Source: Caldisericota bacterium (GTDB taxonomy: Bacteria > Caldisericota > Caldisericia > Caldisericales > Caldisericaceae). From it: a DNA stretch of 8,391 nucleotides. The DNA lies in contig DAOWNX010000024.1 in NCBI GenBank assembly GCA_030642335.1, positions 1 to 8,391 on the forward strand, written 5' to 3'. Below the pieces are notes generated by a model, which saw nothing but the letters and a program-made list of their open reading frames with translations, was not told where the DNA came from and ran no database searches. Shown piece by piece: positions 1 through 6,998 of this stretch. The stretch's first letter is position 1. Every line of letters begins with the position of its first letter. The position numbers were made by a program, and so were the translations under genes.

Positions 1-357
1 ATCCAAGATGTTTAGTATGTTTGTGTAATCCATGCATGTTTGCACGCTAAATGCGATGAGGTCAAAATCTTTTATCGGCGTATGTGATTCAAGCGTGAAA
101 AGAGGCAAATTGTTTTTTCGTAAATAGGATTCAAAATCTGGTAGTGGCGCAAAAGCCCTTTCTGCAACGACATCAGGTATATTGTTCATTAGATGGTATA
201 GAATTTTGAATCCTAATGAAGACATTCCTATTTCATATAAATTTGGGTATACGAATGCTATCTTTATTTTTCCATTATGTGTTTTGTGGATGCTGTTTAA
301 TTCATTTCCAAAATACGAATATGGTTTTTTAAACTGTAGCAGATATTTATCTTTCAT
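1..357 (-). CDS. B12-binding-domain radical SAM protein, N-terminal fragment (TIGR03960-like)
   Basis: This is the first 119 codons of a gene that runs off the left edge, read open to base 1 with no stop. The fragment matches the N-terminal, B12-binding-like region of the large uncharacterized radical SAM proteins that follow rodA/mgsA in many Clostridia. Visible family hallmarks are PYSYFGNE (residues 12-19), AFVYPNLYEIGMSSLG (34-49), ERAFAP (66-71), PLFTLES (85-91), DLIAFSV (99-105) and YTNILNILD (111-119). The radical SAM CxxxCxxC cluster lies beyond the window, so the enzyme class is inferred from the N-terminus. The ATG overlaps the rodA stop as ATGA, which supports both this start and translational coupling. 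The substrate is unknown. In related genomes the next genes are often a DUF2344 protein and ribonuclease G, which suggests an RNA-related role, but that is inference. Confidence 0.82.
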   Translation of the reverse strand, partial: MKDKYLLQFKKPYSYFGNELNSIHKTHNGKIKIAFVYPNLYEIGMSSLGFKILYHLMNNIPDVVAERAFAPLPDFESYLRKNNLPLFTLESHTPIKDFDLIAFSVQTCMDYTNILNILD

Positions 358-1412
358 ATTGAAATATTCATATCCTCTCTGTATACATAAATATTCATTA
401 CTAACCCAATAGCAATAAAATTAACCAGCGTTGAGCTTCCACCAAAGCTTATGAACGGTAGAGGGATACCAGTTACCGGGGTTATGCCAATGCACATGCC
501 GATATTTATGAATATTTGGGTGATAAACATTATAAATATGCCTACTATGATGTATTTGCCGAAAAGGTTGTTTACGGATTTGTATGTTTTTATCATAAAA
601 AGAAAGAGCGCGATATACAGTAAAAGTAATATAGATGCTCCAATGAAGCCTCCCATTTCGCCAATGGCTGAGAAAATAAAATCTGCATATTGAACTGGCA
701 CAAAATGTAAGCTCGTTTGTGTACTTCCAAACCATTTTCCTGATATTTTTCCAGAACCTATTGCAATTATAGATTGAATGACATTATATCCACTGCCGAG
801 GGGGTCCATTTGTGGATTTAGAAAGGTGATAATTCTTTCTCTTTGATACGGCTTAAGTAATTCAAAGAGAAAAGGTATGGATATAACCGAGAAAGTGGCG
901 ATAGAAAAGAAGTATTTTAAATCAAGAGAGAATAATAGCAGGGCAAAATAGATGATGAGAATAACAATAGTTGTTCCCAAATCAGGTTGTTTCAGTATAA
1001 AGAATGCTGGAAGCAAAAAACTTGCAGTTGATAAAATAAATTTTTTTATATCGCTTTGATCTCGCGAAAGAATATATGATATACATAAAATAAGTATAAT
1101 TTTTTCAAATTCGGAAGGTTGAATAGTAAAAATTTTTAGTGAAATCCATCTTTGCGCTCCATAAGCACCTTTTCCGACGAGGACTACGGCAGTGAGAGCG
1201 GCTATTCCTGTGAAATATATAGTCCATATGAAATATTTTAAACTTCTGAAATCAAAAAGGAGCATGACATATAATGTTATAAATCCGATCAGGATGTAAA
1301 TTAGTTGTTTTTTAACCAGCAATGTATTTGTACTGGTGAAATGCAATGAGAATATTGAAATAAATGACAAAGAAATTAATATTAGTAGTAAAAATATGGG
1401 AATTTTTTTCAC
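354..1412 (-). CDS. rodA: SEDS peptidoglycan glycosyltransferase RodA
   Basis: A polytopic membrane enzyme of 352 residues that polymerizes lipid II into glycan strands for lateral wall growth, working with a class B PBP (PBP2, encoded upstream). It carries the SEDS signatures GAQRWI (85-90), QPSEF (98-102), QPDLGT (142-147), YQRERI with SGYNVIQS (189-214), ADFIF with the presumed catalytic Asp at 244, NIGM (303-306) and GIPLPFISFGGSS (315-327). About ten hydrophobic segments are seen. RodA is preferred over FtsW because of the mre/pbp2 context. The usual Thr before the catalytic Asp is Ala here. The start is GTG, directly after the TAA of the preceding small gene, with AGGGGG five bases upstream. 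The stop overlaps the next start as ATGA. RodA is separated from PBP2 by the min genes, as in other Clostridia-like operons. Confidence 0.96.
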   Translation of the reverse strand: MKKIPIFLLLILISLSFISIFSLHFTSTNTLLVKKQLIYILIGFITLYVMLLFDFRSLKYFIWTIYFTGIAALTAVVLVGKGAYGAQRWISLKIFTIQPSEFEKIILILCISYILSRDQSDIKKFILSTASFLLPAFFILKQPDLGTTIVILIIYFALLLFSLDLKYFFSIATFSVISIPFLFELLKPYQRERIITFLNPQMDPLGSGYNVIQSIIAIGSGKISGKWFGSTQTSLHFVPVQYADFIFSAIGEMGGFIGASILLLLYIALFLFMIKTYKSVNNLFGKYIIVGIFIMFITQIFINIGMCIGITPVTGIPLPFISFGGSSTLVNFIAIGLVMNIYVYREDMNISI

Positions 1413-1586
1413 TTATTCCCCCTTTTTTATGCCCTCTACCGGAATGGTTGTTTCTAGAATTGTTTTTTTGTTTTTTCTTTTTATTACCAGATGGATATAA
1501 AATTTCCTCTTCATTTCTTTAAGAATTGCATGAGAAAGGAGACTTGATTTTTGTGTTTCTGTATCTGGAAAATTCCATTGACTCAT
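1413..1586 (-). CDS. Small MinE-like protein, 57 aa, lacking the MinE N-terminal region
   Basis: A short open frame fills the space between minD and rodA, exactly where minE sits in related operons. The ATG is six bases after the minD stop. An in-frame TAA lies two codons upstream, so the protein cannot extend further. The stop abuts the rodA GTG. Residues 16-28 look helical. Residues 29-37 (FYIHLVIKR) and 42-49 (TILETTIP) look like two strands, and the end VEGIKKGE is basic. This helix-strand-strand order and the ILETTIPV stretch resemble the C-terminal topological-specificity domain of MinE, which usually ends in a similar IP(I/V) motif. The N-terminal amphipathic membrane helix and the MinD-contacting segment of MinE are missing; about 30-35 residues are absent compared with the usual 85-95. 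No strong Shine-Dalgarno is seen, so translation probably depends on coupling to minD. Position and open frame are clear. The MinE relationship is inference, and an unrelated small basic protein is possible. Confidence 0.5.
   Translation of the reverse strand: MSQWNFPDTETQKSSLLSHAILKEMKRKFYIHLVIKRKNKKTILETTIPVEGIKKGE
1418..1423 (-). promoter_or_regulatory. Ribosome binding site for rodA
   Basis: AGGGGG lies five bases before the GTG start of rodA and inside the last codons of the 57-codon upstream gene. It supports the non-ATG start, since there is no in-frame ATG nearby. Confidence 0.7.
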
Positions 1587-1592
1587 CGTTTA

Positions 1593-2378
1593 TCATTTTT
1601 TCTTGAATAGATTCAAAAAACTTTTCTTTTTTTTGAGGTCAAGAAATGAAAGATCCTCACCTTCAATTCTTTTTGCTGTATTTTGAAAGGCTTTTGCTGT
1701 CAAATTATTCTTATGCAGAACGAGAATTTCACCTTTATTTGTAAATTCCATTACCTGAGGATCTTCGGGTATAATCCCTATTAAATCAATTCCAAGCACA
1801 TCTACGATGCTTTCTGCATCGAGTATTTTTTTTCTTTTGACAAGTTTGGGATTATGTCGGTTTATTATTAAAGATGTGCCGTCTATACCTCTATTTTCTA
1901 ACAATCCAATTACTCTATCTGCATCTCTTATTGAGGAAACATCAGGAGTTACTACGACGAGCGCTTCATCTGCGGAGGTGATAGCAGAATCAAACCCATG
2001 TTCGATGCCTGCTGGAGAATCAACAAGTACATAATCGAAACTTCCTTTTATTGCTCTTATTATTTCACATATTTTATCTATATCTATATCATCTTTTGTA
2101 TGTATTTGGGATGCAGGAAGGAGAAATAAAGAGTTGTTAAGATGTTTATCTCTTATCAATGCTTGTACGATTTTGCATCTACCTTCCGCTACATCTATTA
2201 TGTTATATACGATTTTATTCTCCAGCCCCATTACAACATCCAGGTTTCTCAGTCCAATATCCATATCTACTAAAACGACTTTTTTCTTAAGTTTTGCAAG
2301 GGATGCACCAAGATTTGCTGTGATTGTTGTTTTTCCAACTCCTCCTTTACCAGATGTTATAACTATTGCTCTCCCCAT
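1593..2378 (-). CDS. minD: Septum site-determining ATPase MinD
   Basis: A membrane-cycling ATPase of 261 residues that recruits and activates MinC to prevent FtsZ ring assembly away from midcell. The deviant Walker A motif KGGVGKTT is at residues 11-18 with the signature lysine. VDMDIGLRNLD (37-47) and DYVLVDSPAGIE (115-126) are the switch and Walker B regions. NRHNP (173-177) and IPEDP (203-207) match the MinD/ParA nucleotide-base region. The C-terminus from about 249 to 261 is a Lys-rich amphipathic segment with SFLNLFKKK, the expected MinD membrane-targeting sequence, so the protein looks complete. Its ATG is two bases after the minC stop. AGGAG inside the last minC codons provides a ribosome binding site. 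A 57-residue gene follows where minE is expected. Confidence 0.97.
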   Translation of the reverse strand: MGRAIVITSGKGGVGKTTITANLGASLAKLKKKVVLVDMDIGLRNLDVVMGLENKIVYNIIDVAEGRCKIVQALIRDKHLNNSLFLLPASQIHTKDDIDIDKICEIIRAIKGSFDYVLVDSPAGIEHGFDSAITSADEALVVVTPDVSSIRDADRVIGLLENRGIDGTSLIINRHNPKLVKRKKILDAESIVDVLGIDLIGIIPEDPQVMEFTNKGEILVLHKNNLTAKAFQNTAKRIEGEDLSFLDLKKKKSFLNLFKKK

Positions 2379-2380
2379 TA

Positions 2381-2995
2381 TTATTTTCTCCTCAAAGATT
2401 TTTTCTCCCCAAGTATTTTTATCACAATTTTTCCATTTACAACCTGCGCAATTCTTGGTTTTCTGTATGTTTTTTCGACAAATTTTTCATCGAATTGTAT
2501 ACCATTAATAGTCATACGCAATGGTTGGAATCCAAGAGAAACGATATGGTCCCCGGCATTTACTATACCTCTTATGATGCCAAAGATATATACATTTTTA
2601 GTTGTGTTTATTTCAGCACCTTCATTGACATCTCCTAGTATTACAACATTGCCTTGAGAGTTAACGCATTGCCCGGATCTTAAAGTTTGTTGTATTACAA
2701 CGGCTTCTTTATTTTCAGGAACTGCCTCCAATTCTTCTTTTTTGTGAAGTTCTATGCCACCCTTCAGTTTGAATTCAACTCCAAAGTTTTGAAACAACTC
2801 TTTCACTAAATTTATTTCGCTTTCTCCAAGAGGTACTCCATTTGGATCAACAGTAACTGCGCCTCCGGAAAAAAATGTTTTTCTTTCCTCCAGAATTCCT
2901 TTGAGAAATTCAAGTATTTCATGAAATTGAGCATTTGGGTTAAGGACCATTGTGATGCCTTCTCCTGTTCCTCTAAATAAAGCTGGCTTTTCCAT
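2381..2995 (-). CDS. minC: Septum site-determining protein MinC
   Basis: The FtsZ assembly inhibitor of the Min system, 204 residues. The N-terminal domain (about 1-90) has the usual opening FRGTGEGITMVL and the FFSGG turn (41-45). The C-terminal beta-helix dimerization and MinD-binding domain starts at the conserved LRSGQ (105-109), followed by GNVVILGDVNEGAEI (115-129) and NVYIFG with RGIVNAG (134-148). After this AG the chain reaches LRMT in ten residues. Typical MinC proteins have a longer stretch there of the form xGNxxAxVxAxxLxPxQ, so about seven residues appear to be missing. It lies nine bases after pbp2 and two before minD. The ATG has a perfect AGGAGG five bases upstream, the strongest ribosome site in the window, so the min genes probably have independent translation initiation. 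Confidence 0.95.
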   Translation of the reverse strand: MEKPALFRGTGEGITMVLNPNAQFHEILEFLKGILEERKTFFSGGAVTVDPNGVPLGESEINLVKELFQNFGVEFKLKGGIELHKKEELEAVPENKEAVVIQQTLRSGQCVNSQGNVVILGDVNEGAEINTTKNVYIFGIIRGIVNAGDHIVSLGFQPLRMTINGIQFDEKFVEKTYRKPRIAQVVNGKIVIKILGEKKSLRRK

Positions 2996-3000
2996 CTTAT

Positions 3001-3006
3001 CCTCCT
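3001..3006 (-). promoter_or_regulatory. Strong ribosome binding site for minC
   Basis: AGGAGG lies five bases before the minC ATG and overlaps the TAG stop of pbp2. It is a full-consensus Shine-Dalgarno, whereas most other genes here rely on stop/start overlap. Confidence 0.85.
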
Positions 3007-4750
3007 ATTTACTTTTTATACTAAAAAATTTTTTAAGCAAGTCTGACATAAGTGGTGCAAGTGAGTGGCTGGATGTAAAATCAGAATGTTCGAAGAAAAG
3101 TAACCCCACTATCTCTGGTTTTTTGTGTGGCGCAAATGCAATAAGCCAGTGGTTTACTTCAGTTTCTCCTACTTCTGCTGTTCCTGTTTTAGCACAGACA
3201 TCTCCTCCATAGGCACTTAATATTTTCATATCTGGTTTATTTGCTAATGCCTCCATTCCATCTCTTACAGTATCTAAAACTTCATTGTTAAGATCTATTT
3301 TTCTCAGTATACTGTTAGTAAATTCTTCAACAATGCTTCCTTCCTGAGACGTTGCTTTTAAAAAACAATGAGGTGTGTATTCAATACCATTTTTAGCAAT
3401 ACCACTATACATTATAGCCATTTGTAGCGGAGTAACAAGTAGATACCCTTGACCGATGGAAAGATTGGCTGTGTCCCCAGGATACCAGTTTTCTCCTATA
3501 TTTTCTTGTTTCCATTGCGTAGAAGGCACCAGTCCTGTATTTTCTGTCGGAAGATCTACCGATGTTTTATCTCCTAGACCAAAGAGTTTTGCATATTTTG
3601 CAATTTTTTCCACTCCCGTTTTTAATCCAACCGTATAGAAGAACACGTCGCTTGAATTTGCAATAGCTTGTATTGGATTTTGATATCCGAAAGCGGAGGG
3701 ATAGATCCAATCTTTAAATCTTCTGTTTCCCACAACAATTGAGTTTCTACAGTAAATAACAGATTTTGTATTAATAACCTCTTCATTTAGAGCTGAAATA
3801 AGCGTTATAGGCTTAAATGTTGAGCCGGGTGGGTATTGGCCCTGGACGGCCCTATTGATAAATGCATTTTCAGCATAGAGTTTATCTAGCGCTTGCTGGC
3901 TAATTCCTGATACAAATAGATTTGGATCAAAGGACGGGTGTGATACCATAGCAAGAATTTCTCCATTATTGGGATCGATTGCGATAGCAACGCCTTTTCT
4001 GTCTCCTATGATAGTTTCTAATTCTTCTTGCAGCATTATATCAATAGTTAGGTAAATATCATTCCCCGGTTCAGATGGCATACTATCCAATACATCTCGG
4101 ATTCTTCCGGATGCGTCTACTTGTACTACCTCTTTTCCTTTTTCTCCTCTTAAAAATTTTTCGTATTTAGCTTCTATCCCTTGTTTACCTATTATGAAAT
4201 TGGGACCGTAGAAATTATCTTTTTCTAAGTCTTCTTTCGTTGGAGGCCCGATGAAACCTATAATCGGTGCTGCAATGTTTTTAAATGGGTAGTATCTCTT
4301 GCTTGTGGTACTAACTGTTATTCCGGGAAGTTCAAATGAGTGTTCTTTTATCTGTATTACTTCTTTTTCTGTTAGTTCCCTTTTTATTTTTATATGAGCG
4401 TAAATTGGTAAATTAGCTTTTTCAATAATATTTTCGATATCTTGTTTTTCCATTTCTATGATAGAAGAAATAAAAGTTAATTCCCTATCCTTGTCTTGTA
4501 GGTCTTCCAGGACTATTTCAAGATCATACGAAGGAAGGTTTTCTGCAAGAACTATTCCATTTCTATCTAGAATTTTCCCTCGGATAGGTTGTAGATCTTC
4601 CATTCTGACGCTGTTATATTCAGATTGTTCAAGGTAAGAATCTCCCTTTAAAACCTGTAGGTATAGCAATCGTGACAGTAAAATAATAATAAGCGTAATA
4701 ATAATTATATAAAGGAGTTTTTCTTTTGATTCTTCATTAAGTTTTTTCAT
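3005..4750 (-). CDS. mrdA: Class B penicillin-binding protein PBP2 (elongasome transpeptidase)
   Basis: A membrane-anchored D,D-transpeptidase of 581 residues that crosslinks new glycan made by RodA during elongation. There is a short cytoplasmic N-terminus, one transmembrane helix at about 12-31, a PBP dimer/pedestal domain with the RGKILDRNG motif (57-65), and a transpeptidase domain from about 230. The catalytic motifs are STFK (Ser310, Lys313), SSD (366-368) and KTGT (521-524). SxD in place of SxN is common in the MrdA/PBP2 branch and supports PBP2 over division PBP3. An ATG at 4771 would add seven residues but has no ribosome site. The ATG at 4750 has AAGGA six bases upstream and gives a MKKL start, so it is preferred. 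The gene overlaps mreD by 14 bases and is followed by minC after nine bases. Confidence 0.96.
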   Translation of the reverse strand: MKKLNEESKEKLLYIIIITLIIILLSRLLYLQVLKGDSYLEQSEYNSVRMEDLQPIRGKILDRNGIVLAENLPSYDLEIVLEDLQDKDRELTFISSIIEMEKQDIENIIEKANLPIYAHIKIKRELTEKEVIQIKEHSFELPGITVSTTSKRYYPFKNIAAPIIGFIGPPTKEDLEKDNFYGPNFIIGKQGIEAKYEKFLRGEKGKEVVQVDASGRIRDVLDSMPSEPGNDIYLTIDIMLQEELETIIGDRKGVAIAIDPNNGEILAMVSHPSFDPNLFVSGISQQALDKLYAENAFINRAVQGQYPPGSTFKPITLISALNEEVINTKSVIYCRNSIVVGNRRFKDWIYPSAFGYQNPIQAIANSSDVFFYTVGLKTGVEKIAKYAKLFGLGDKTSVDLPTENTGLVPSTQWKQENIGENWYPGDTANLSIGQGYLLVTPLQMAIMYSGIAKNGIEYTPHCFLKATSQEGSIVEEFTNSILRKIDLNNEVLDTVRDGMEALANKPDMKILSAYGGDVCAKTGTAEVGETEVNHWLIAFAPHKKPEIVGLLFFEHSDFTSSHSLAPLMSDLLKKFFSIKSK

Positions 4751-5177
4751 AATTGATCCTTTTGCTGACATTGCTTAGCAGCCAGTAGGTGGCAAACACT
4801 GCAATTTCAGTAAAGAGTATGTAGTAAAAGATTTCATTCATATTTTTATTTATCAGCGCGAATGGAATAAAGCACAGCGGGACTAGTATGAGCTGCAGTG
4901 CTAATTTTTTAATACTATAAAATGTGCATATTGTGTACGATATGAGGGATATAAGAAAAAAAAGAAGCATAAACGGTCCTAAATATTGACTGAAAGCAAT
5001 GTCAAATAAAAAACCGAAGATAACTGCAAGATAAAAATTGTATGGCATGTCTAAAGTTGCAATAATATAGGCTATGTACGTAAAGGAAAAAATAATTCTT
5101 AGTGTATTTGACAGCGTAATATCAACCATGATGAACAATATCGAAAACAGCAAAAACAGTATTGCTTTCTTTTTCAT
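4737..5177 (-). CDS. mreD: Rod shape-determining membrane protein MreD
   Basis: A very hydrophobic protein of 146 residues with about five to six membrane segments (around 5-24, 28-42, 48-64, 67-88, 93-110 and 116-135), as expected for MreD, the integral membrane part of the elongasome that bridges MreC and MreB. The family's weakly conserved GFLFD (55-59) followed by Gly/Phe-rich LGPFMLLFF (66-74) is visible. Sequence conservation in MreD is low, so the call also rests on its place between mreC and pbp2. Its ATG overlaps the mreC stop as ATGA. Its own last 14 bases overlap pbp2 and contain the pbp2 ribosome site. Confidence 0.9.
   Translation of the reverse strand: MKKKAILFLLFSILFIMVDITLSNTLRIIFSFTYIAYIIATLDMPYNFYLAVIFGFLFDIAFSQYLGPFMLLFFLISLISYTICTFYSIKKLALQLILVPLCFIPFALINKNMNEIFYYILFTEIAVFATYWLLSNVSKRINYEKT
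4757..4761 (-). promoter_or_regulatory. Ribosome binding site deciding the PBP2 start
   Basis: AAGGA, within AAAAGGATC, lies six bases before the ATG at 4750. It selects this start over the in-frame ATG at 4771, which is preceded by a C/T-rich stretch with no purine motif. Confidence 0.7.
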
Positions 5178-5989
5178 TTTTCGTATATAACCATTACTTC
5201 GTATAGGGTGTTAAAATCTACATAAGGGCTTATTATTATTTCGGTTGTAAAACTACTTTTCTTTTTAATATTGCTAATTTTCCCGATAATAATATTTTCA
5301 GGGTAGATATCGCTTACTCCAGTTGTTGTGACAAGGTCCCCATTTTGCATTTTTGGAAGTGAAATTTTCATTATTATAGAAAGGTTTTTCCCATTTCCTT
5401 GCGCAATGCTTATTTCACCTGTTTGCATGTCTTTTGCTCCCACATAGAAATCAGGATCCGTTGCGATTAGCACTTTAGAGAAGTTGGAAGAGGTATCGAT
5501 AACAATACCTACAAGATTTATTGTCTTCCCATCATAAGTGCAAACAACTGGCATATTTATTTCTATTCCGTCCCTTTCTCCTTTGTTGATGATTATTGTG
5601 TTAAAATTGTCTGTCAAAATACTTACCACAGTACCTACTTTATACTTGAAGTCGTACCTTTTTTTAAGTCCCAGGATATTTTTTAGTCGTTCGTTTTCCT
5701 CATAAATTCCCTGGATTAATTTTATCCTTTCTTCTAATATACTTATTTCTTTCTTTAATTCGGTATTTTTGTTTTCAAGCTGTAGTTTAGTTTTTGTTAG
5801 ACTGGATAGTTTATGTATCTGTGTTTTTGTTTTATTTATATAGATTGTTACATTAGAAGCTGGTCGTATAAACAAAAAATCTGCTACATCAAACAGCGTA
5901 ATGCCTCTTCCTGCGAGTCCTGCAATAAATATTAGAAGAACAACAAGAAAAAGGATTATTAATATTTTAAGGTGTTGATTTTTTTTCAA
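5174..5989 (-). CDS. mreC: Rod shape-determining protein MreC
   Basis: A bitopic elongasome protein of 271 residues that links MreB to PBP2 outside the membrane. It has a basic N-terminus, a membrane helix at about 8-25, a coiled coil at about 55-108 rich in Lys/Glu/Leu, then the two-lobed beta domain. Family motifs are INKGERDGIEINMPVV (134-149), LVGIV (159-163) and GDLVTTTGVSDIYPENIIIG (217-236). The start is TTG. This TTG overlaps the mreB stop as TTGA, mirrors the ATGA junctions elsewhere, and places the start just before the membrane helix. No Shine-Dalgarno is evident, so initiation is probably by coupling from mreB. The length is typical for the family. Confidence 0.95.
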   Translation of the reverse strand: MKKNQHLKILIILFLVVLLIFIAGLAGRGITLFDVADFLFIRPASNVTIYINKTKTQIHKLSSLTKTKLQLENKNTELKKEISILEERIKLIQGIYEENERLKNILGLKKRYDFKYKVGTVVSILTDNFNTIIINKGERDGIEINMPVVCTYDGKTINLVGIVIDTSSNFSKVLIATDPDFYVGAKDMQTGEISIAQGNGKNLSIIMKISLPKMQNGDLVTTTGVSDIYPENIIIGKISNIKKKSSFTTEIIISPYVDFNTLYEVMVIYEK

Positions 5990-6987
5990 ATTATAGTATC
6001 GCGGAATACCCTAATATCTTCTAGTACTTTTCCTGCTCCAAGTGCGACTGAAGAGAGAGGGTCGTCTGCTATGGTGACAAGAATTCCAGTTCTTTGAGTG
6101 ATGAATTTATCAATATTTCTATAAAGGGCACCGCCTCCAGAGAGCATAATTCCCCGGTCCATTATATCTGCTGCAAGTTCAGGAGGAGTGGATTCAAGCG
6201 CTGATTTGATTGTATCTAAAATTTCTTCTATTATCGGCTGAGAAGCTTTCCTAATTTCTTCCGATGTAATTTGTATGGATTTTGGAAGTCCATCAATAAG
6301 ATCTCTTCCTCTTATTTCCATCATTTCTTCTTGTCCAAGAGGGTATGCATTTCCGATTTGAATTTTTATTTGTTCTGCAGTTGTTTCTCCGATGAGCAAA
6401 CTGTATTCTCTTCTCAAGTATGTTATTAGCGATCCATTTATTTCATCACCTGCTATTCGGGAAGATTTAACTACTACAATTCCTTTTAATGAAATTACTG
6501 CTATTTCTGTTGTGCCCCCACCTATGTCAACGATCATTGAACCTCTTGCTTCTGTAATGGGTAATCCAGCTCCAATAGCTGCAGCCATAGGTTCTTCGAT
6601 GACAAGTGTTTCTTTTGCTCCCGCAAGTGTTGATGCTTCAATTACAGCTTTTTTTTCTACTTGAGTAATACCGGAGGGTACGCCAATTAGTATTCTTGGT
6701 CTAAATATTCCTCTTTTTCCACCGGATTTTGTGATAAAATAGTCCAACATTTTTTCTGCAACATCAAAATCTGCAATTACGCCATCACGTAATGGACGTA
6801 TTACTTTTATTTCAAATGGGGTTCTTCCTGCCATTCGTTTGGCCTCTTTCCCTACAGCAACAACTTTGTTTTTTGCATTTAGTGCAATGATTGATGGTTC
6901 TCTCAACACAATACCTTTATTTTTCATATAAACAACAGTGTTTGCGGTACCTAAATCAATAGCCAGTTCTTTGTTAAAAAATCCCAT
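5986..6987 (-). CDS. mreB: Rod shape-determining actin homologue MreB
   Basis: A cytoskeletal ATPase of 333 residues that forms membrane-bound filaments steering lateral wall synthesis. The actin-fold ATP motifs are complete: phosphate-1 loop DLGTANT (11-17), connecting segment EEPMAAAIGAGLP (131-143) with the catalytic Glu at about 132, phosphate-2 VDIGGGTTE (153-161), and the adenosine motif LSGGGALYR (282-290). The GIFRPR stretch (93-98) lies where MreB carries its hydrophobic membrane-binding loop (inference). GAGLPI is the usual MreB form of the hinge. The ATG has AGAGGTG five bases upstream and follows maf by 11 bases, the largest gap in the window. Its stop overlaps the TTG start of mreC. 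Confidence 0.97.
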   Translation of the reverse strand: MGFFNKELAIDLGTANTVVYMKNKGIVLREPSIIALNAKNKVVAVGKEAKRMAGRTPFEIKVIRPLRDGVIADFDVAEKMLDYFITKSGGKRGIFRPRILIGVPSGITQVEKKAVIEASTLAGAKETLVIEEPMAAAIGAGLPITEARGSMIVDIGGGTTEIAVISLKGIVVVKSSRIAGDEINGSLITYLRREYSLLIGETTAEQIKIQIGNAYPLGQEEMMEIRGRDLIDGLPKSIQITSEEIRKASQPIIEEILDTIKSALESTPPELAADIMDRGIMLSGGGALYRNIDKFITQRTGILVTIADDPLSSVALGAGKVLEDIRVFRDTII

Positions 6988-6998
6988 TTTTCACCTCT

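Noticed and set aside
182..412. 76-codon plus-strand frame at the left end
   Set aside because: It is antisense to the radical SAM N-terminus and the end of rodA, both of which have clear family motifs.
451..693. 80-codon plus-strand frame rich in Met and Ile
   Set aside because: It is antisense to the conserved rodA core and its composition is explained by reverse-reading membrane codons.
421..735. 104-codon minus-strand frame inside rodA
   Set aside because: It is an alternate frame of rodA, whose own frame carries all SEDS motifs. The product has no family features.
1551..1600. A frame starting in an ATGA overlap with the minD stop, as a minE candidate
   Set aside because: It stops after about 25 codons and shows no MinE features. 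The frame starting at 1586 is longer and fits the gap.
2134..2638. Two plus-strand frames opposite minD and minC
   Set aside because: They are shadows of well-conserved minus-strand genes, with no ribosome site or recognizable product.
4751..4771. Upstream ATG for PBP2 adding seven residues
   Set aside because: It has no ribosome site, while the ATG at 4750 has AAGGA at proper spacing and gives a typical MKKL start.
5588..5616. Possible sigma-70 promoter on the minus strand inside mreC
   Set aside because: A TTGACA-like box is present, but the AATAAT-like box is only about 14 bases away. In such AT-rich DNA this is expected by chance.
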